Assembly (NCBI GenBank): GCA_002493305.1 | Contig: DKYJ01000039.1 | Span: 15,958 to 79,957 of the forward strand | Length of the DNA stretch: 64,000 nt | Source of the DNA: Clostridiales bacterium UBA7103 | GTDB lineage: Bacteria > Bacillota > Clostridia > Oscillospirales > Oscillospiraceae | Direction: 5' to 3' | In this document: piece by piece, positions 52,844 through 63,556 of the stretch | Layout: every line of letters starts with the position of its first letter | How positions within the stretch are numbered: the stretch's first letter is position 1 | Program-made: the position numbers and the translations under genes | Notes under the pieces: generated by a model | The model's database searches: none | Told to the model about the DNA's origin: nothing | Seen by the model: only the letters and a program-made list of their open reading frames with translations

Positions 52844-53587
52844 TCATTCCAGACGCGCAAGGCGCTTTCGTATATCCAACAGTACCTCCGGTCGGAGGAT
52901 CCTGTGGCTGTCCTCTTTTTTCATAATAATAGTAAAGGCAAAAACCTTTGAATTTCTGTCCCTCACGGGAAACGACACGCTGTATATCCCCGAAACATAC
53001 TCCCCCTTACACATGGCATATCCGCACTTGGCAATGGTTTTAAGCTCCTCCCGCAGGCTCTTTTCGCTAAGCTCATGCTCCTGATAGTTCATCAGGCGCA
53101 CGCTGGAGAAATACTCGTCAAGCTGAGCAGGGGTATAGGTGGATAAAATCAGCTTACCGGAGCTGGTACAGTAGGCCGGGGCCTGCTCACCCACTAAAAA
53201 ATCCAGATCCTTATTGTAAAATCGGCTGACCCGGAAAAGAAGCATAGGTTCAAGGCCCGCCATGGCGTTTATATTGACAGACACATTGTATTGTTGAGAA
53301 ACGGCGTTTGCTGCGTTTATGAGCGCCTTCACCATGTAGTTGTTCTTCACATATCTGCCGCCGAGGGCATAGAGGGAAAGACTCAGCTCATAGCGGTTGG
53401 TATAGGTGTTTTTGACCACATACCCGGCGCTTTGCAGGGTGTGCAGATACCTGTCCACGCTGGACACCGAGCTTCCCAGCATTTTGGAAATCTGTGTGAC
53501 GGTCAGATCTCCGCCGTGGTCGGCGAGTATCTCCATTATTCTCAGCGTCTTGGTCACGGCCTCGATATTTTCCGTCTTTGGCGGCAT
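52844..53587 (-). CDS. IclR-family transcription regulator
   Basis: 247 residues from ATG 53587 (GAGGAGAG upstream); the open frame extends further but the leader is unlike protein. A winged-helix domain (LTVTQISKMLGSSVSSVDRY) precedes the IclR ligand-binding domain (AYCTSSGKLILSTYTPAQLD; GEYVSGIYSVSFPVRDRNSK). It is divergent from a metallo-hydrolase and permease pair with a 200-bp shared region, so it probably controls them in response to their substrate. Confidence 0.88.
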   Translation of the reverse strand: MPPKTENIEAVTKTLRIMEILADHGGDLTVTQISKMLGSSVSSVDRYLHTLQSAGYVVKNTYTNRYELSLSLYALGGRYVKNNYMVKALINAANAVSQQYNVSVNINAMAGLEPMLLFRVSRFYNKDLDFLVGEQAPAYCTSSGKLILSTYTPAQLDEYFSSVRLMNYQEHELSEKSLREELKTIAKCGYAMCKGEYVSGIYSVSFPVRDRNSKVFAFTIIMKKEDSHRILRPEVLLDIRKRLARLE

Positions 53588-53791
53588 GGCCAGATCTCTC
53601 CTCTCGTAAACACATAAAACCCCGCCTGCGGCGCCCCGCAGTTTTGCTCTCATCGCAAAACATTCTGCGCCTATATAAAACAATTTGCCGATGTGTGACA
53701 TTGGGTTGCTAAAGAAATGCTGAACATATATCTTAATTTTATAACATAGCCGTGCGGACAGTTCAAGATTTATTTGGAAAGGAGCTATCAC

Positions 53792-54613
53792 ATGAAATTT
53801 GATTTAATGGCGACAGCGCACCTAACGCGCTCGACAGAAGCCGTCCCGCCAGTTAAAATTTTTGACAACATGGCGATAATCGGCTCTGTGGGCACCAACT
53901 GTGTTGTCATTGAGACAAGCGAAGGGCTTATCCTGCTGGACGCAATGTGGCCCGGCAAGGTCTTTGAGGACATGATCGAGGACGGGCTCAAGGAGCTTGG
54001 CTACGATCCCCGGGATATCAAGATTCTTCTCATAAGCCACGGCCACCCCGATCACTCCGGCTGCGGGCGGCACTTTATCGAGAAGTACGGCGCAGTGCCC
54101 TACATGTCCCGTATCGACTACGAGTTTGAAAAGGAGTTTTGCGAAAAGGCGGGCAACCCGGACTGGATCTTCGATTTTGAGGTGGAAAATTTCCTCGATG
54201 AAGGCGACCTTCTGCGTCTGGGCGACACTGAGATACTCTGTGTGTTCACTCCCGGACACACACCAGGCGGGCTTTCTTTCATTGTGCCGGTCTATGACCA
54301 GGGCAGGCCGCACATGGCGGCGCTCTGGGGCGGCTCCGCGCCTCCCCCGGCGCTGGAGGCGAATTATCAGTATATCGAGAGCCTTGACCATTTCATTGAG
54401 GTCTGTCGTAAAAAACATGTGGACGCGGACTTCATGAACCACCCGATCCTCAACAACGGCGTTGAGCGCATGGCAGTCATGCGCAACCGCATAGATCAGG
54501 TGGCAAACCCCTTCGTGATAGGTGAAGAGGGCTATATCCGCTTTACCCAGCTGTACCGCCAGCTTGCCGAGGACAACATCGCCGCGGGCTGCGTGGACTA
54601 CACCAAGGGCTGA
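53792..54613 (+). CDS. Metallo-beta-lactamase-fold hydrolase
   Basis: 273 residues from ATG 53792 with AAAGGAG upstream. The metal site HxHxDH is seen in LISHGHPDHSGCGRHF at about residues 76-91, with a later His in VFTPGHTPGGLS and a further His in FMNHPIL. These fit the glyoxalase II/subclass B3-like MBL group. Its divergence from IclR and a downstream permease suggest a small catabolic unit; the substrate is not known. Confidence 0.82.
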   Translation: MKFDLMATAHLTRSTEAVPPVKIFDNMAIIGSVGTNCVVIETSEGLILLDAMWPGKVFEDMIEDGLKELGYDPRDIKILLISHGHPDHSGCGRHFIEKYGAVPYMSRIDYEFEKEFCEKAGNPDWIFDFEVENFLDEGDLLRLGDTEILCVFTPGHTPGGLSFIVPVYDQGRPHMAALWGGSAPPPALEANYQYIESLDHFIEVCRKKHVDADFMNHPILNNGVERMAVMRNRIDQVANPFVIGEEGYIRFTQLYRQLAEDNIAAGCVDYTKG

Positions 54614-54660
54614 GTTACCGGCCCCACCTGAATACTAAATTAGAGAAAGAGGGATTTTTA

Positions 54661-55869
54661 ATGACATTTTGGTCAACCTGTTCAGCAATGGCGGTTATCG
54701 CGCTGTTCTTTGTCATCGGCAACGCTGTCTCCGTAAAATCCAGGGGTTATATCAACTCCGTCCTTGTGGCGGTAATAATCTTCCTTGTTTTGATGTACAC
54801 AAATATTGTCCCGGCTGACATCTGCACCACCTCCGGTCTTGCCGGCATGGTCGGAACCTTTGTTATCCCCTTCTGCATAGTGGACGTTTCAACAAAGCTC
54901 CGCCTGAAACAGCTTAAAAAAGAGTGGAAAACCGCGCTTATCATCGTTGTCGCCACCCTCGGCATCGCGGTCATATGCTCCACCGTGGGAGTTGCGGCTA
55001 TCGGCAAGGCCCGCGCAATCGGCGCAATAGGCCCCCTCGGCGGCGCTCTGCTTGCGACCACCATCTCCCAGCAGATGGCGACCGCAATGGGCGCAAGCGA
55101 TGTGGCTGTGTTTGTTATGATAGTTCTGGTGCTGCAAATGATAATCGGTCTGCCCATAGCGTCCATCTGTCTTAAGCAGTATATTAAATCCGCACGCAAA
55201 AACGGTGAGTTCGCCGCATATGCTGGTGTCATGAATACCGGCAGCCTCGACGGCGCAGCGGAGAGCGAGAGCAGGAAAAAGAGCGGTATAGCAAAATACC
55301 TTAACTGTGACTATTGGGTGTTTTTCAAGATCGCCATTGTTGGCTTTGCCGCCTACGCGGTGGGCACTCTTCTGGCACCCCTTACCAAGAGCATCATAAA
55401 CGCGACCCTTTGCTATCTGATTTTCGGTATGGTCGCTGCTGAGCTGGGCTTCCTTGAGCGCTCCCCCCTGCAGAAGGCCGGCTCTCAGGGCATAGTTTAT
55501 TTTGCTTTGTTCTCTTTGCTGCTGTCCACCTTCGCAAGCGTCAGCTTTGAGGTTCTTATCTCTCAGATAGCCCCGGCCATTGCCATTATTCTGATGGCGG
55601 CAGTGGGCATGCTGCTCTTCTCCGGGCTTCTTGGGAAGCTGCTGAAGATCGATCCCTGGCTCGCCATGGGCATCTCCATGTGCTGCTACATCGGCTATCC
55701 CGGCAGCCAGATAGTCGCCGAGGAGGTCATCAAGGGCAGCCCCGAGCTGAGTGCAGAGGAAGCCGCCGCCTGCTCCCAGCTCATTATTCCGCGCATGATC
55801 CTCGGCTATTTTGTCTCAGCAATAACCTCCATTCTCGCAGCAAGTGTGGCCGTGGGCTTTATGTTCTGA
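54661..55869 (+). CDS. Ten- to twelve-span membrane transporter-like protein
   Basis: 402 residues, strongly hydrophobic, with about ten membrane segments in two halves separated by a hydrophilic loop (KQYIKSARKNGEFAAYAGVM region). GAIGPLGGALLATTISQQMA and YIGYPGSQIVAEEVIKGSPE look like the pore-loop segments of secondary transporters of the anion/gluconate type. It follows the metallo-hydrolase by 47 bp and probably imports or exports that enzyme's substrate. Family not identified with confidence. Confidence 0.65.
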   Translation: MTFWSTCSAMAVIALFFVIGNAVSVKSRGYINSVLVAVIIFLVLMYTNIVPADICTTSGLAGMVGTFVIPFCIVDVSTKLRLKQLKKEWKTALIIVVATLGIAVICSTVGVAAIGKARAIGAIGPLGGALLATTISQQMATAMGASDVAVFVMIVLVLQMIIGLPIASICLKQYIKSARKNGEFAAYAGVMNTGSLDGAAESESRKKSGIAKYLNCDYWVFFKIAIVGFAAYAVGTLLAPLTKSIINATLCYLIFGMVAAELGFLERSPLQKAGSQGIVYFALFSLLLSTFASVSFEVLISQIAPAIAIILMAAVGMLLFSGLLGKLLKIDPWLAMGISMCCYIGYPGSQIVAEEVIKGSPELSAEEAAACSQLIIPRMILGYFVSAITSILAASVAVGFMF

Positions 55870-55901
55870 GGAAAACTAAAGTTAACCCGCCTCCGGCGAA
55901 A

Positions 55902-55937
55902 AAAACCTCATTCCCCGAAAACGGGGAATGAGGTTTT
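55902..55937. terminator. Bidirectional terminator between permease and gap
   Basis: A 16-bp perfect stem, AAAACCTCATTCCCCG and CGGGGAATGAGGTTTT, with loop AAAA between convergent genes; T runs on both strands. Confidence 0.9.
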
Positions 55938-55964
55938 AGTTGACTTGTTTTCAGCCCTGAAGCA

Positions 55965-57098
<1,134 letters not shown>

Positions 57099-57292
57099 CT
57101 AAATAATAACATATAATATCAACAAAAATCAATATTGAAAGCTATGGATTTTGTACAAAAATGTGCCGAAAATTTCGACTTTTTGCGCCTTTTTTCAACT
57201 CACATATTGTGTATTTTGTCGATTGTTGGTAAAATCAGGCCAAAGCGCCCGGAAAGCCGGGCCCTATTGAGTGCCGGAAAGGAGCTTATTCT

Positions 57293-58342
57293 ATGACAAC
57301 AGACATTCTTGCGCTTACCGATGAGGCGGCGCTGCTCCTGCGTCAGGGTAAGATATTTTTTGCAAACGCCTCCGCAAAAGGCCTGTTCGGCGCTGACTGC
57401 GTGGGCAAAAGCGCCCAGGCTCTGCTCGGCGCGGACATTTCCGGCACTCAGGCCAACTCTTTTATCGCCGGTATCAAGCTGGGCGGAGTCAGCCGTATCG
57501 CCCGGGTGTCCCGGGTGGACGTGGGAACAGTTGTTTTCATTTCCAGAATCGAAACCACGCCCGAGGCCCTCAATGAGCCTTTCCTCTACGCTCTGCGCAG
57601 CGGGCTTATGAATGTGGGCCTGTCGGCGGATATGCTGCGCCAATGGGCGGAGGAGCACGGGCAGAATGATCTGCTGCCCGCCATCGCGGGGCTGACCCGC
57701 AGCCAGTACGCTCTTGCCAGGGCCGCCCAGAACGCCTCCATGCTCTTAAACTCCGACGAGAACAGCTTAGATGAAGAGAAGTACCTTTTGAACCTCACCG
57801 CCATGTTCTCGGAGCTGCTTGACGCAGTGTCTCACTTTGTCTCCGGCGTTGAGCTGCACGTAAATTTAGGCAGGGATATTTCCGCACCGGTGGCCCCGGC
57901 GCTTATGCGGCGGCTGCTGCTCAATCTCATTTCCAACTCCCTGACACATGCCAAGGGTCTCGACCAGATAAACGTGCGCCTATCGGAGACTGCTGGCAGC
58001 GTCATTCTATCTGTCAGCGACAATGGCTGCGGTATCGAGCCGGATAAGCTGCCCACGGTGTTTGACCGATATCGCCATGAGTTCACCCTGCGGGACATGG
58101 GCAGCGGCGCTGGAATCGGGCTCTCCGTCTGCCGCAAAACAGCAGAGCTGCACGGAGGTACCCTCCTGCTTGAAAGCCGCCCCGGATTCGGAACCACGGT
58201 GCGTGTCTCCATCGGCAAAACCAGCTCCCACATCTCCATGCGCAGTCCGAGCCCCAGCCCCGGCAGTCTTAGCCGGGAAGTGCTGGTCGGTCTTGCAAAC
58301 TGCCTGCCGCAGGAATGCTACGGCGAGAAATATATGGACTGA
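57293..58342 (+). CDS. Soluble histidine-kinase-like protein without a clear phosphoacceptor
   Basis: 349 residues. The N-terminal 90 residues look like a PAS-like sensor (GKIFFANASAKGLFGADCVG). The C-terminal HATPase domain is complete: LLLNLISNSLTHAKGL (N box), VSDNGCGIEPDKLP (G1) and GSGAGIGLSVCRKTAELHGG (G2). In between, the expected HisKA segment around LYALRSGLMNVGLSADMLRQ has no His at the usual place, and there are no membrane segments or a partner regulator next to it. It may be an anti-sigma-like or CheA-like ATPase relative or an atypical kinase. Confidence 0.75.
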   Translation: MTTDILALTDEAALLLRQGKIFFANASAKGLFGADCVGKSAQALLGADISGTQANSFIAGIKLGGVSRIARVSRVDVGTVVFISRIETTPEALNEPFLYALRSGLMNVGLSADMLRQWAEEHGQNDLLPAIAGLTRSQYALARAAQNASMLLNSDENSLDEEKYLLNLTAMFSELLDAVSHFVSGVELHVNLGRDISAPVAPALMRRLLLNLISNSLTHAKGLDQINVRLSETAGSVILSVSDNGCGIEPDKLPTVFDRYRHEFTLRDMGSGAGIGLSVCRKTAELHGGTLLLESRPGFGTTVRVSIGKTSSHISMRSPSPSPGSLSREVLVGLANCLPQECYGEKYMD

Positions 58343-58371
58343 AAAAGGAAAGCCGCCCGGCTTTCCTTTTT
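58342..58371 (+). terminator. Terminator of the kinase-like gene
   Basis: AAAAAGGAAAGCC and GGCTTTCCTTTTT with a short loop, beginning on the last base of the stop codon. Confidence 0.88.
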
Positions 58372-58450
58372 CAATGCGTCGACAAAGTGCTGTATCATGA
58401 TGCGGTGCAGTTTTGCGTACCACCAAGCCTCCCATTATCGCAAAGACGGG

Positions 58451-58608
58451 GCGCGCCCTCTTGCTTCCCCCTTGAGGGGGAAGTATCAAGCCGCATTGTG
58501 GCTTGACGATAGAGGAGCTGCATTGTACCGAGTTAAGTCTGGCGCTCACAGCCCCCCATCAGTCAGCTTACGCTGACAGCTTCCCCTCATGGGAAGCCAA
58601 GATTAGAT
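58451..58608. repeat. Interspersed repeat, long copy
   Basis: Non-coding 158 bp with GCTTCCCCC/GGGGGAAG-type terminal arms, internal inverted pairs (GTCAGC ... GCTGAC) and the same outer ends as the short copy at 51183-51240. It resembles small non-autonomous mobile repeats of Clostridia. It fills most of the gap upstream of the S24 repressor stop. Confidence 0.6.
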
Positions 58609-58617
58609 TGCGCAGCG

Positions 58618-59307
58618 TTATCTCAGCACCTTGCCCAGCACACGCAGGGGAAGCTCGGGGGATATTATAATATCGCTGTACTCGGGGTTTAACGAGTGGA
58701 GTGCAAGCCCCTCGCCCCTGACGACAAGCTGCTTTAAGTAGGCGCTGCCGTCGTATAGGAAAATGCCGATTTCTCCGGTCATAAGGCTGCGCTGCTGGCG
58801 CACCCAGACTGTCTGTCCGTCGTGAAACTCCGGCTCCATGCTGTTGCCGGAGACACGCACGCCGAAATTAGAGCCCTCGGGCACCTCCGCGCCCACCTCT
58901 ATCATCTCGTAATCCTCGCCGTCCAAGAACTGCCCCGTACCGGCGGAGACCGCCAGCGAGTACAGCGGCAGGCAGCGCGGCGGCGCGCTCTCCACCCGCG
59001 GCGGCGAATACCGCCCGCTCTCCCGCAGCAACTGCACATACTCAAGCGCCTTGCGGCGGCCCTCCTCATTAAGCCCGGCAAGAACGCCCTCTCCACCGCC
59101 CATGAACACGCCGCGGATATCTTCTATCCCAAGGATCCGGCACAGAGCCAGAAACTGGGCGGCGTTTGGCATGGTGGAACCGTTTTCCCACTTGGAGACG
59201 GCCTGATTCGTCACAGGGACACCCACCCGGGTCAAAAGCCTGGCAAGCTCCGCTTGATTATAGCCCCGCTCTCTGCGGCGGGCTGCAATTATCGCGCCAA
59301 TATCCAT
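58618..59307 (-). CDS. XRE-S24 repressor
   Basis: 229 residues from ATG 59307. The N-terminal helix-turn-helix (YNQAELARLLTRVGVPVTNQ) is joined to an S24 peptidase domain with Ser in VSGNSMEPEF and Lys in DGSAYLKQLVV, so the LexA/CI-like catalytic pair is intact. The linker has a proline-rich region. Such repressors can self-cleave in DNA damage; whether this one does is not known. Stand-alone in host DNA, no prophage genes nearby. Confidence 0.82.
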   Translation of the reverse strand: MDIGAIIAARRRERGYNQAELARLLTRVGVPVTNQAVSKWENGSTMPNAAQFLALCRILGIEDIRGVFMGGGEGVLAGLNEEGRRKALEYVQLLRESGRYSPPRVESAPPRCLPLYSLAVSAGTGQFLDGEDYEMIEVGAEVPEGSNFGVRVSGNSMEPEFHDGQTVWVRQQRSLMTGEIGIFLYDGSAYLKQLVVRGEGLALHSLNPEYSDIIISPELPLRVLGKVLR

Positions 59308-59401
59308 TATCTCTCTCCCGATGTTTTTTTCTATATTATACATAGCATCAAGAGAGTTTGCAAGGAGAAATTCTCTTGTTTGGATATGCCGGCAGCAAAA
59401 C

Positions 59402-59430
59402 TTACCCCTCCGGCTGATCCGGAGGGGTAA
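59402..59430 (-). terminator. Terminator of the two-component operon
   Basis: A 12-bp perfect stem, TTACCCCTCCGG and CCGGAGGGGTAA, followed on the minus strand by GTTTTGC, just past the kinase stop. Confidence 0.88.
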
Positions 59431-59432
59431 GT

Positions 59433-60758
59433 TTATATCGTGACGGTGAATTTGCTGCCCTTGCCGGGGCTGCTCTCCACGGTGGCGGTGCCGCCGTGAA
59501 ACTCGCTTATCTCTTTGACCATGGCGAGGCCCAAGCCGCTGCTGCCCTCGGAATCGCGGGCTACATCCGCCTGCCAGAAGCGCTGCCAGATCTTGTCCTG
59601 ATCCTCAGGTGCTATACCTATGCCGTCGTCCTCCACCTGCAAAACGGCCTTATCTCCGTCCTGCCGCAGGGTGAGCCATACATGCCCGTTCTCTTTGCCG
59701 TATTTATAGGCGTTTTGCAGGAGGTTTTGTATAACGCGGGACATGAGGGACGGATTATATTTGGCCCTCACATTCGGCTCGATATGCTTTTCGAGGCTGA
59801 TGCCGCGTCTGTCTGCCGGGATAAACTCTCCGGCGCAGGCCTCCACAAACTCACTCAGCCCCTCCTCCCGCATGGGGTAGCGGTCAGTCCCCTGCTGCAT
59901 GCGCGTAAGCCCCAGCAGATTTTGCACAAGCTCGGACATATCCTTGCCCTGCTCCTCGATAACATTGATAGAGGCAAGAAAATCCTCCTTCGTCTCGCCC
60001 TTGCGCTTTGCCCGGCTGCACTCGGCAAGGATAACGGTTATAGGCGTACGCAGCTCATGGGAAGCGTCGGAGGCAAACTGCCGCTCGGTGTTGAATGACT
60101 GCTCGAGCCGCTCGAACATTCGGTCAAAGGCATCGCTGAGCCTGCGCATCTCCGTCGGCCCCCGGCGCAGGCCCACACGCTGGGTCAGATCCCCGCCGTC
60201 AGATATTGAGTTTGCCGCAGAGACGATATTCTCCATAGGCTTGAAGGCCGAAACCGCTATGATCCAGCCGCCCCCCAGCGCCAGAATCAGTATCGAGGGC
60301 AGCAGAACGCAGGTGAGAACCACGATAGTGTGCATAAGACCAGACTGATCTGCTGCGGAGATAATTCCGCGCACCCACAGACCCACGATCTCCATATCCA
60401 CATATTCATCGAAAACATAGTATTCCTGTCCGTCTATCTCCACCGATCGAACAAGATTTCTCTCAAAGGGCAGATCTACCCGCAGCTCCGGCGGGCAGGC
60501 GGAGAACTCCAGCTCTCCATCGTCCCGATAAAAGGAGCTGTAAACGCCACGCTTGTAGGCGTGCAGATCGTCCCACTCGAAGCGACCCCGGTCAAACTCC
60601 ACATCTCCGGCGTTTTTCATGACGACCTTTACAAGCTGCTCCACCGGATCGTCGGACATGGCCGAGCCGTTCATGACCAGCACAAAAACCAGCATCATTG
60701 CCGACAATATCAGCACCATCAGCGCGAACCACAGCGTCACGCGCAGCTTTGCAGACAT
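59433..60758 (-). CDS. Membrane sensor histidine kinase
   Basis: 441 residues from ATG 60758. Two membrane segments (about 8-28 and 150-172) bracket an extracellular sensor; HAMP follows. The H box is ASDASHELRTPITVILAE at about residue 235, the N box VIQNLLQNAYKYGKEN and G2 GSSGLGLAMVKEISEFHGG. It overlaps nothing and lies 14 bp after the response regulator. Together they form an OmpR/PhoP-type two-component system; the signal is unknown. A PepSY protein gene is divergent. Confidence 0.92.
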   Translation of the reverse strand: MSAKLRVTLWFALMVLILSAMMLVFVLVMNGSAMSDDPVEQLVKVVMKNAGDVEFDRGRFEWDDLHAYKRGVYSSFYRDDGELEFSACPPELRVDLPFERNLVRSVEIDGQEYYVFDEYVDMEIVGLWVRGIISAADQSGLMHTIVVLTCVLLPSILILALGGGWIIAVSAFKPMENIVSAANSISDGGDLTQRVGLRRGPTEMRRLSDAFDRMFERLEQSFNTERQFASDASHELRTPITVILAECSRAKRKGETKEDFLASINVIEEQGKDMSELVQNLLGLTRMQQGTDRYPMREEGLSEFVEACAGEFIPADRRGISLEKHIEPNVRAKYNPSLMSRVIQNLLQNAYKYGKENGHVWLTLRQDGDKAVLQVEDDGIGIAPEDQDKIWQRFWQADVARDSEGSSGLGLAMVKEISEFHGGTATVESSPGKGSKFTVTI

Positions 60759-60772
60759 TTCTCTTTCCTCCG

Positions 60773-61441
60773 TTACTCCCTCAAGACCCAGCCTGAGCCC
60801 CATACCGTGTGAATGAGCTTTTTATCAAAGCCCGTGTCCATCTTCTTGCGCAGGTAGCCCACATATACATCCACTATATTCGTCCCGCCCTCGTAGTCAT
60901 AGTTCCAGAGATTATCCTCGATCATCTCTCTGGAGAGAACAACGCCGCGGTTGCGCATCATATACTCCAGCAGAGAAAACTCCTTGGCCGTCAGGTCAAT
61001 GCTTTTCCCGGCGCGCGTCACGCTCTTTGAGGCGGTGTCGATAGTCAAATCAGCAAGCGTATACACGTTGGAGCGGTTGCCGGTGTATTTTCTCGTCATG
61101 ACCCGCACCACGGCCATAAGCTCGGAAAAATCAAAGGGCTTTACAAGGTAATAGTCTCCCCCGCTCTCAAGCCCCTCCACCTTATCGCTGACACTGTCTC
61201 TCGCGGTCAGAAACAGCACCGGGGTGGTGTCCCCTTCTCCGCGCAGGCGGCGTACCATGTCAAGCCCATTGAGCTTTGGCATATTGATGTCCAGAATTAT
61301 AACATCATAGCTTGCAGCGCGGGCATAGTCCAGCCCGTCCTGTCCGTTGAAGCAGCTGTCCACGCTGTACCCCTCGTCCTCCATGGCCTCGCTGATTATG
61401 CGGTTGAGGTTCTTTTCGTCCTCTACTACCAGTATTCTCAT
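60773..61441 (-). CDS. OmpR-family response regulator
   Basis: 222 residues: receiver with phosphoacceptor Asp in VIILDINMPKLNG at about 51, Thr in VLFLTARDS and Lys in YYLVKPFDF; then a winged helix ending YEGGTNIVDVYVGYLRKKMD. It is the regulator of the kinase just downstream and probably also controls the divergent PepSY gene. Confidence 0.95.
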   Translation of the reverse strand: MRILVVEDEKNLNRIISEAMEDEGYSVDSCFNGQDGLDYARAASYDVIILDINMPKLNGLDMVRRLRGEGDTTPVLFLTARDSVSDKVEGLESGGDYYLVKPFDFSELMAVVRVMTRKYTGNRSNVYTLADLTIDTASKSVTRAGKSIDLTAKEFSLLEYMMRNRGVVLSREMIEDNLWNYDYEGGTNIVDVYVGYLRKKMDTGFDKKLIHTVWGSGWVLRE

Positions 61442-61577
61442 GGCTCTCCCTCGTCAACATTTTAATGTGTCTATCCTATGTGTCTATCTTAAATCCAAAA
61501 ACTAAGAAATTCTTTAATTATTTTCTTATAATTATGGCATACAATGCAAACACAGTAAAAAAACGGAGGCGGTCAAA

Positions 61578-61883
61578 ATGAAAAAATCTCTCAAGACCTT
61601 TATAATCATCCTTGCGGTAGTCATCGTCATCGGGCTTTGCATCGGGGGCTACTTTATATGGCGGCACAATGATATGTACATCGGCAAAAACGCTGCCATC
61701 GACATCGCCTTGGAGGACGCCGGGCTCAGCCGCTCTCTGGTGTTTGATATTGGCGCGGAGTTTGAAAAAAGCCACGGCCACGCCTGGTATGATGTGGACT
61801 TTCAGGATCACAGCATGGAATATGACTATGTGATAAACGCCGTAGACGGCAGCATTCTCAGCAGCTCCGCCCAGCCCGATTAA
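61578..61883 (+). CDS. Membrane-anchored PepSY-domain protein
   Basis: 101 residues with one N-terminal span (TFIIILAVVIVIGLCIGGYF) and one PepSY domain (YIGKNAAIDIALEDAGLSRS; YDYVINAVDGSILSS). AAACGGAGG precedes the ATG. PepSY proteins next to two-component systems are thought to modulate proteases or sensing at the cell surface. It is divergent from the response regulator. Confidence 0.85.
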   Translation: MKKSLKTFIIILAVVIVIGLCIGGYFIWRHNDMYIGKNAAIDIALEDAGLSRSLVFDIGAEFEKSHGHAWYDVDFQDHSMEYDYVINAVDGSILSSSAQPD

Positions 61884-61915
61884 AAAACAAATCAGATAAC
61901 CTTCTTTTTCCCCCA

Positions 61916-61947
61916 GCGTCCGCCAGCTTCCCAGGCGGGCGCTTTTT
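61916..61947 (+). terminator. Terminator of the PepSY gene
   Basis: GCGTCCGCC and GGCGGGCGC (one mismatch) followed by TTTTTTTAT. Confidence 0.8.
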
Positions 61948-61999
61948 TTATACTAAGCCGCCGCCGAAAAAGCCCCAAGCGGACTCTTTCAGCGATCAT

Positions 62000-63364
62000 T
62001 TACATAGTCAGCCGCCGCAAAACACGCTTTCTGCCAAAGCCGTAGTAATAGCACAGCAGCAGCGCGCTGCACAGCATCCAGCCCATGGGGTAGCCCATGG
62101 CGATGGCTCTTATGCTACCGGAGAGCCGGTAGGCGATGAAGAGGTAGATCTGCCGGAAGAGCACGAAAGATCCCAACGTGATATACATTGAGCTTTTGGT
62201 GTCTCCCGCGCCGCGCAGCGCGCCCAGATACACCTGATTGATGGCGAAGGCCAGATAGAAGGGCGAGACCATGCGCATGAACATCGTACCGAACTGCACG
62301 ACCTCCTGCTCGCTGTTGAAGAGCATCGTAAGCCACGGAGCATAGACGACCAGCGGCACGAGCATACATGCAGTAAAGCTAAGCCCCATTACAAGACCGT
62401 ATTTCGGGGCTTTGTGCGCCCTGTCGAGCTTGCCCGCGCCGAGATTCTGCCCCACAAAGGTGCTGATGGCAATGGAGAGGGACATCATGGGCAGCATCAC
62501 AAAGGAGTCTATCTTGTTATATGCCGTCCAGCCCGCCATGCACGCGCTCTCAAAGCGGTTGATGTACGACTGGACAAAAATATTTGAAAAGGCAGTAATG
62601 GCAAGCTGCAATGCGGAGGGTATGCCTATCTCGCAGATCTTGCGCAGGATGCTGCCGGTGATCCTGATTTTCGCAAGCTCCACGCGGTAAGCGGTCTTTG
62701 CCCGCGAGAGCAGCAGCATGACCATGGCGGCCGAGAGCGCCTGAGAAATTATCGTTGCGTACGCAGCGCCGGCAATGCCCATGGAGAAATTGCGCACGAG
62801 AACAATGTCCAGCACCGTATTCATTACGGCGGAGAAAATGAGAAAATACAGCGGGCGCGTCGAATCGCCCACCGCGCGGAGGATGCCCGCGCCGATGTTA
62901 TACAGCAGCAGGCCGGACACGCCCCAGAAATATATGCGCAGATACTCCACGGCCTCCGGGAAAACATCGGCCGGGGTGTCCATCAGGCGCAGCATAGCGG
63001 GTGTGAGCGTAACGCCCATGGCAGTGATAACGAGGCAGAGAATGAGCGTCATGCCTATTGTGGTCTGAACCGAGGCGTGGAGCTTTTCCTCGTCCTTCGC
63101 CCCGTAAAACTGGGATATGACCACGCCTGCGCCGCCGGAGAGCCCGCCAAAAAGCCCGATAAGGGCGTTGATTATAGGCCCGGTGCAGCCCACGGCCGCC
63201 AGAGCCTGCCTACTGACATAGTTGCCGACGATGATCGAGTCAACGGTATTATACAGCTGCTGAAAAACATTGCCTATCAGCAGCGGGATTGAAAAAGCTA
63301 TGAGCAGTTTAACAATGCTGCCGTCGGTCATATCCGTGTCCCGACGGCGCAGAGAAGCAGCCAT
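62000..63364 (-). CDS. MATE-family multidrug exporter
   Basis: 454 residues with twelve membrane segments and MATE/NorM signs: LLIAFSIPLLIGNVFQQLYN at the start, GAGVVISQFYGAKDEEKLH, and a mirrored second half with FVGQNLGAGKLDRAHKAP. It is expected to export cationic compounds using a sodium or proton gradient. Single gene. Confidence 0.88.
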   Translation of the reverse strand: MAASLRRRDTDMTDGSIVKLLIAFSIPLLIGNVFQQLYNTVDSIIVGNYVSRQALAAVGCTGPIINALIGLFGGLSGGAGVVISQFYGAKDEEKLHASVQTTIGMTLILCLVITAMGVTLTPAMLRLMDTPADVFPEAVEYLRIYFWGVSGLLLYNIGAGILRAVGDSTRPLYFLIFSAVMNTVLDIVLVRNFSMGIAGAAYATIISQALSAAMVMLLLSRAKTAYRVELAKIRITGSILRKICEIGIPSALQLAITAFSNIFVQSYINRFESACMAGWTAYNKIDSFVMLPMMSLSIAISTFVGQNLGAGKLDRAHKAPKYGLVMGLSFTACMLVPLVVYAPWLTMLFNSEQEVVQFGTMFMRMVSPFYLAFAINQVYLGALRGAGDTKSSMYITLGSFVLFRQIYLFIAYRLSGSIRAIAMGYPMGWMLCSALLLCYYYGFGRKRVLRRLTM

Positions 63365-63443
63365 AACGCTGTCACCTCCGAAAAAACTATCCGATAGAAA
63401 TTATATGCTCCCCGCCCCGCTTTGTCAAATTCCGCTCAGAAAA

Positions 63444-63479
63444 CAAAATCACGACCCGGCGTTAGCGGTCGTGATTTTG
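63444..63479 (-). terminator. Terminator of pgi
   Basis: A 13-bp perfect stem, CAAAATCACGACC and GGTCGTGATTTTG, with TTTTC on the minus strand, 75 bp past the pgi stop. Confidence 0.8.
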
Positions 63480-63556
63480 AAAGGAAAAACGAGCGAACAT
63501 AGTGCAGTTTCCTGCTTTAGCCGGAAGCGGGACAGCGCGAGCTTATTTTGACGCCC

